Below the pieces are notes generated by a model that saw only the letters and a list, made by a program, of their open reading frames with translations, was not told where the DNA came from and made no database searches. The translations under genes were made by a program, and so were the position numbers. Positions 5,322 through 6,919 of a stretch of DNA of 6,919 bases are shown in pieces; positions within the stretch are counted from its first letter, which is position 1; every line of letters begins with the position of its first letter. Source of the stretch: Scatosoma sp045652965 (GTDB lineage Bacteria; Bacillota; Clostridia; Christensenellales; Borkfalkiaceae); assembly GCA_045652965.1 (NCBI GenBank), contig JAZOLI010000063.1, positions 1 to 6,919 on the forward strand, in the 5' to 3' direction.

Positions 5322-6401
5322 ATGAAAAAGAAGAAAGTGTATTTGACGCTTGAAAACGGCGAAGTCTTTCAAGGCTACCGTTTCGGCGCGGAAGGCGATG
5401 CAACGGGCGAGCTCGTGTTTTCAACGGGTATGGTTGGCTACGTGGAAACGCTCACCGATCCCTCTAACTTAGGGCAAATCGTGGTGCAAACGTTTCCGCT
5501 CGTGGGAAACTACGGCGTGAATGAAAAGGATGCGGAAAGTGAAAAAGCTTGGGTTTCCGCTTACGTTGTGAGAGAATATTGCGAAATTCCGTCCAACTTC
5601 CGTAGCGAAATTTCGCTCGATGAATATTTGAAAAAGCAGGGCGTTATCGGGCTTTATGGTTTAGATACCCGCAAACTTACCGCAATTTTGCGTGAAGAAG
5701 GGGTTATGAACGCGCGCATTTGTGATAAACCTGCCGTAAATGAACTCGGCAACGTTGCGGCGTATGCGATCAAAGACGCGGTGAAAACGGTTGCGCCCAC
5801 CGACTATAAAACGTATGGCGACGAAAATGCAAAATATACGGTTGCGCTTTGGAATTTCGGCGCGAAGAATAGCACGATTGATAGCTTGGTTGCGCAAGGC
5901 TGCAAAGTGATTTCCGTGCCTGCGTTTGCAAAAGCGGAAGAAGTGCTTGGATTGAACGTAGACGGTGTTATGCTTTCCGATGGCCCTGGCGATCCTATGG
6001 AAAATCAAACCATCGTAGAAGAAGTGAAAAAGGTGCTTGGCAAAAAGCCTGTGCTCGGCGCGGGGCTTGGACATCAGCTCGTTGCGCTTGCACTTGGTGC
6101 AAAAACGGAAAAATGTAAATATGGGCATAGGGGCAGCAATCAACCTGTGAAATGCTTAGATTGCGGCAAGATTTACATCTCTACGCAAAACCATGGATAT
6201 CAAGTGGTGGAAGATAGCTTAAAAGTGGGCAGAATGAAGTTTGTCAACGTAAACGACGGCGCTTGCGAAGGAATTGTTTACGACGATTTGAATGCGTTTA
6301 CAACGCAGTTTGCGCCCGAAAGCTGCAACGATTTCCGCGGTGGCAAACCGGTGCTTGAAAAATTCTTTACGCTTATGAGAAAGGAGAAAGAAAATGCCTA
6401 A
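5322..6401 (+). CDS. carA: Carbamoyl-phosphate synthase small subunit with inactivated glutaminase triad
   Basis: A 359-aa protein aligned throughout with CarA, which normally hydrolyses glutamine and channels ammonia to CarB to make carbamoyl phosphate for arginine and pyrimidines. The CarA-specific N-terminal domain (about 1-165) is intact: GELVFSTGMVGYVETLTDPS at 29-48, VGNYGV at 61-66, GLYGLDTRKLT at 110-120. The class I glutaminase-like domain follows, with SDGPGDP (219-225), GHRGSNQPV (268-276) and QNHGY (289-293). However, the nucleophile motif G-I-C-L-G-H-Q reads GAGLGHQ (246-252), so the catalytic Cys is Gly248. The H-P-E motif reads APE, so the catalytic His is Ala331; only Glu333 remains. 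Each change needs at least two base substitutions, so simple sequencing error is unlikely. Glutamine hydrolysis is predicted lost while the structural role next to CarB is kept. Mammalian CPS I also lost its catalytic Cys and uses ammonia. The carB start overlaps the carA end by 8 bp, consistent with an expressed operon. Confidence 0.95.
   Translation: MKKKKVYLTLENGEVFQGYRFGAEGDATGELVFSTGMVGYVETLTDPSNLGQIVVQTFPLVGNYGVNEKDAESEKAWVSAYVVREYCEIPSNFRSEISLDEYLKKQGVIGLYGLDTRKLTAILREEGVMNARICDKPAVNELGNVAAYAIKDAVKTVAPTDYKTYGDENAKYTVALWNFGAKNSTIDSLVAQGCKVISVPAFAKAEEVLGLNVDGVMLSDGPGDPMENQTIVEEVKKVLGKKPVLGAGLGHQLVALALGAKTEKCKYGHRGSNQPVKCLDCGKIYISTQNHGYQVVEDSLKVGRMKFVNVNDGACEGIVYDDLNAFTTQFAPESCNDFRGGKPVLEKFFTLMRKEKENA
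6381..6386 (+). promoter_or_regulatory. Ribosome binding site of carB within carA
   Basis: AAGGAG inside the last codons of carA lies 7 nt before the carB ATG at 6394. Together with the 8-bp gene overlap, this indicates translational coupling of the two subunits. Confidence 0.8.
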
Positions 6402-6919
6402 GAGAAGTGATATTAAAAAAGTTTTGGTGATTGGTTCAGGTCCTATCGTAATCGGACAAGCTGCTGAATTCGACTATGCAGGCGCGCAAGCCTGCCGCGT
6501 TATGAAGAGTGAAGGGATCAACGTTGTGCTTTGCAACTCCAACCCCGCAACGATCATGACGGATAAGGCGCTTGCCGATGAAATTTATCTCGAACCGCTT
6601 ACGGAAGAGAGTTTAAAGAGAATTATCATTAAGGAAAAACCGGATAGCTTGCTTGCTTCGCTCGGCGGACAAACGGGTCTTACTATGGGTTGTAAGCTTG
6701 CAAAATCGGGCTACCTTGACAAGCACGGCGTGAAATTGATTGGTACGAAGTTGGATGCAATCGATCGCTCGGAAGATAGAGAACTTTACAAACAAACGAT
6801 GGAAAAGATCAATCAACCCTGCGTGCCTTCCGATATTGCTTACACGGTAGAAGAATGCGATGCGTTTGCAAACAAACTCAAATATCTCGTGATTATCCGT
6901 CCTGCTAACACGCTTGGCG
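6394..6919 (+). CDS. carB: Carbamoyl-phosphate synthase large subunit, N-terminal part
   Basis: Only the first 175 codons lie in the window; the full family protein is about 1060-1080 aa. The visible part begins MPKRSDIKKVLVIGSGPIVI, the family's typical opening. It continues with GQAAEFDYAGAQAC, a strongly conserved block containing NSNPATIMTD, then EPLTEESL, LGGQTGLTMG, LIGTK and ending in VIIRPANTLG. These belong to the N-terminal preATP-grasp domain and the beginning of the first ATP-grasp (carboxyphosphate) domain, which makes the carboxyphosphate that reacts with ammonia. One difference from common sequences is Ala where GQACEFDYS usually has Cys; Ala is a mild change. Since the partner CarA appears glutaminase-dead, this subunit would have to receive free ammonia. 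The gene is open to the edge and shows no damage in the part seen. Confidence 0.96.
   Translation, partial: MPKRSDIKKVLVIGSGPIVIGQAAEFDYAGAQACRVMKSEGINVVLCNSNPATIMTDKALADEIYLEPLTEESLKRIIIKEKPDSLLASLGGQTGLTMGCKLAKSGYLDKHGVKLIGTKLDAIDRSEDRELYKQTMEKINQPCVPSDIAYTVEECDAFANKLKYLVIIRPANTLG

Noticed and set aside
5661..6143. 160-aa open frame antisense to carA
   Set aside because: Opposite an unambiguous carA, with no motif or expression signals.

Overview
The window looks like chromosomal DNA from a low- to moderate-GC member of the Bacillota, most plausibly an uncultured clostridial lineage. Three things support this: near-consensus sigma-A promoters with 17-bp spacers, strong AGGAG-type ribosome binding sites, and a PadR-family regulator next to biosynthetic genes. 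The taxonomic call is an inference from style, not from a marker gene.

Layout. On the minus strand at the left edge is a tRNA-Val(GAC) with its own promoter (2-123). Also on the minus strand is an 881-aa gene (199-2844) with its own terminator (about 142-184) and promoter (2940-2968). Its product joins a PadR-type winged helix to about 530 residues of coiled coil and a four-helix membrane domain. A 234-bp divergent intergenic region with several inverted repeats follows. Rightward from there are an acyl-ACP thioesterase (3079-3828) whose promoter sits so close that the mRNA is probably leaderless, then an ArgJ-like gene (3837-5000) in the same operon. Next is a short promoter / 42-aa ORF / terminator unit (5060-5266). 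Last come carA (5322-6401) and the start of carB (6394 to the window edge), which overlap by 8 bp.

How the genes relate. ArgJ and CarAB belong to arginine (and, for CarAB, pyrimidine) biosynthesis. The thioesterase releases fatty acids from acyl-ACP. The membrane PadR-coiled-coil protein is of unknown role.

The most notable points are as follows. (1) CarA lacks both the nucleophilic Cys (Gly248) and the catalytic His (Ala331) of its glutamine amidotransferase triad, so the synthetase is predicted to use free ammonia. (2) The PadR-coiled-coil-membrane protein could physically tether DNA to the membrane. (3) The ArgJ-like protein keeps its self-cleavage Ala-Thr but has lost several substrate-site motifs and the C-terminal tail. 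(4) No separate promoter is visible for carAB, and the small upstream unit ends in a terminator whose 5' arm contains the ORF stop codon, a layout that would suit attenuation.
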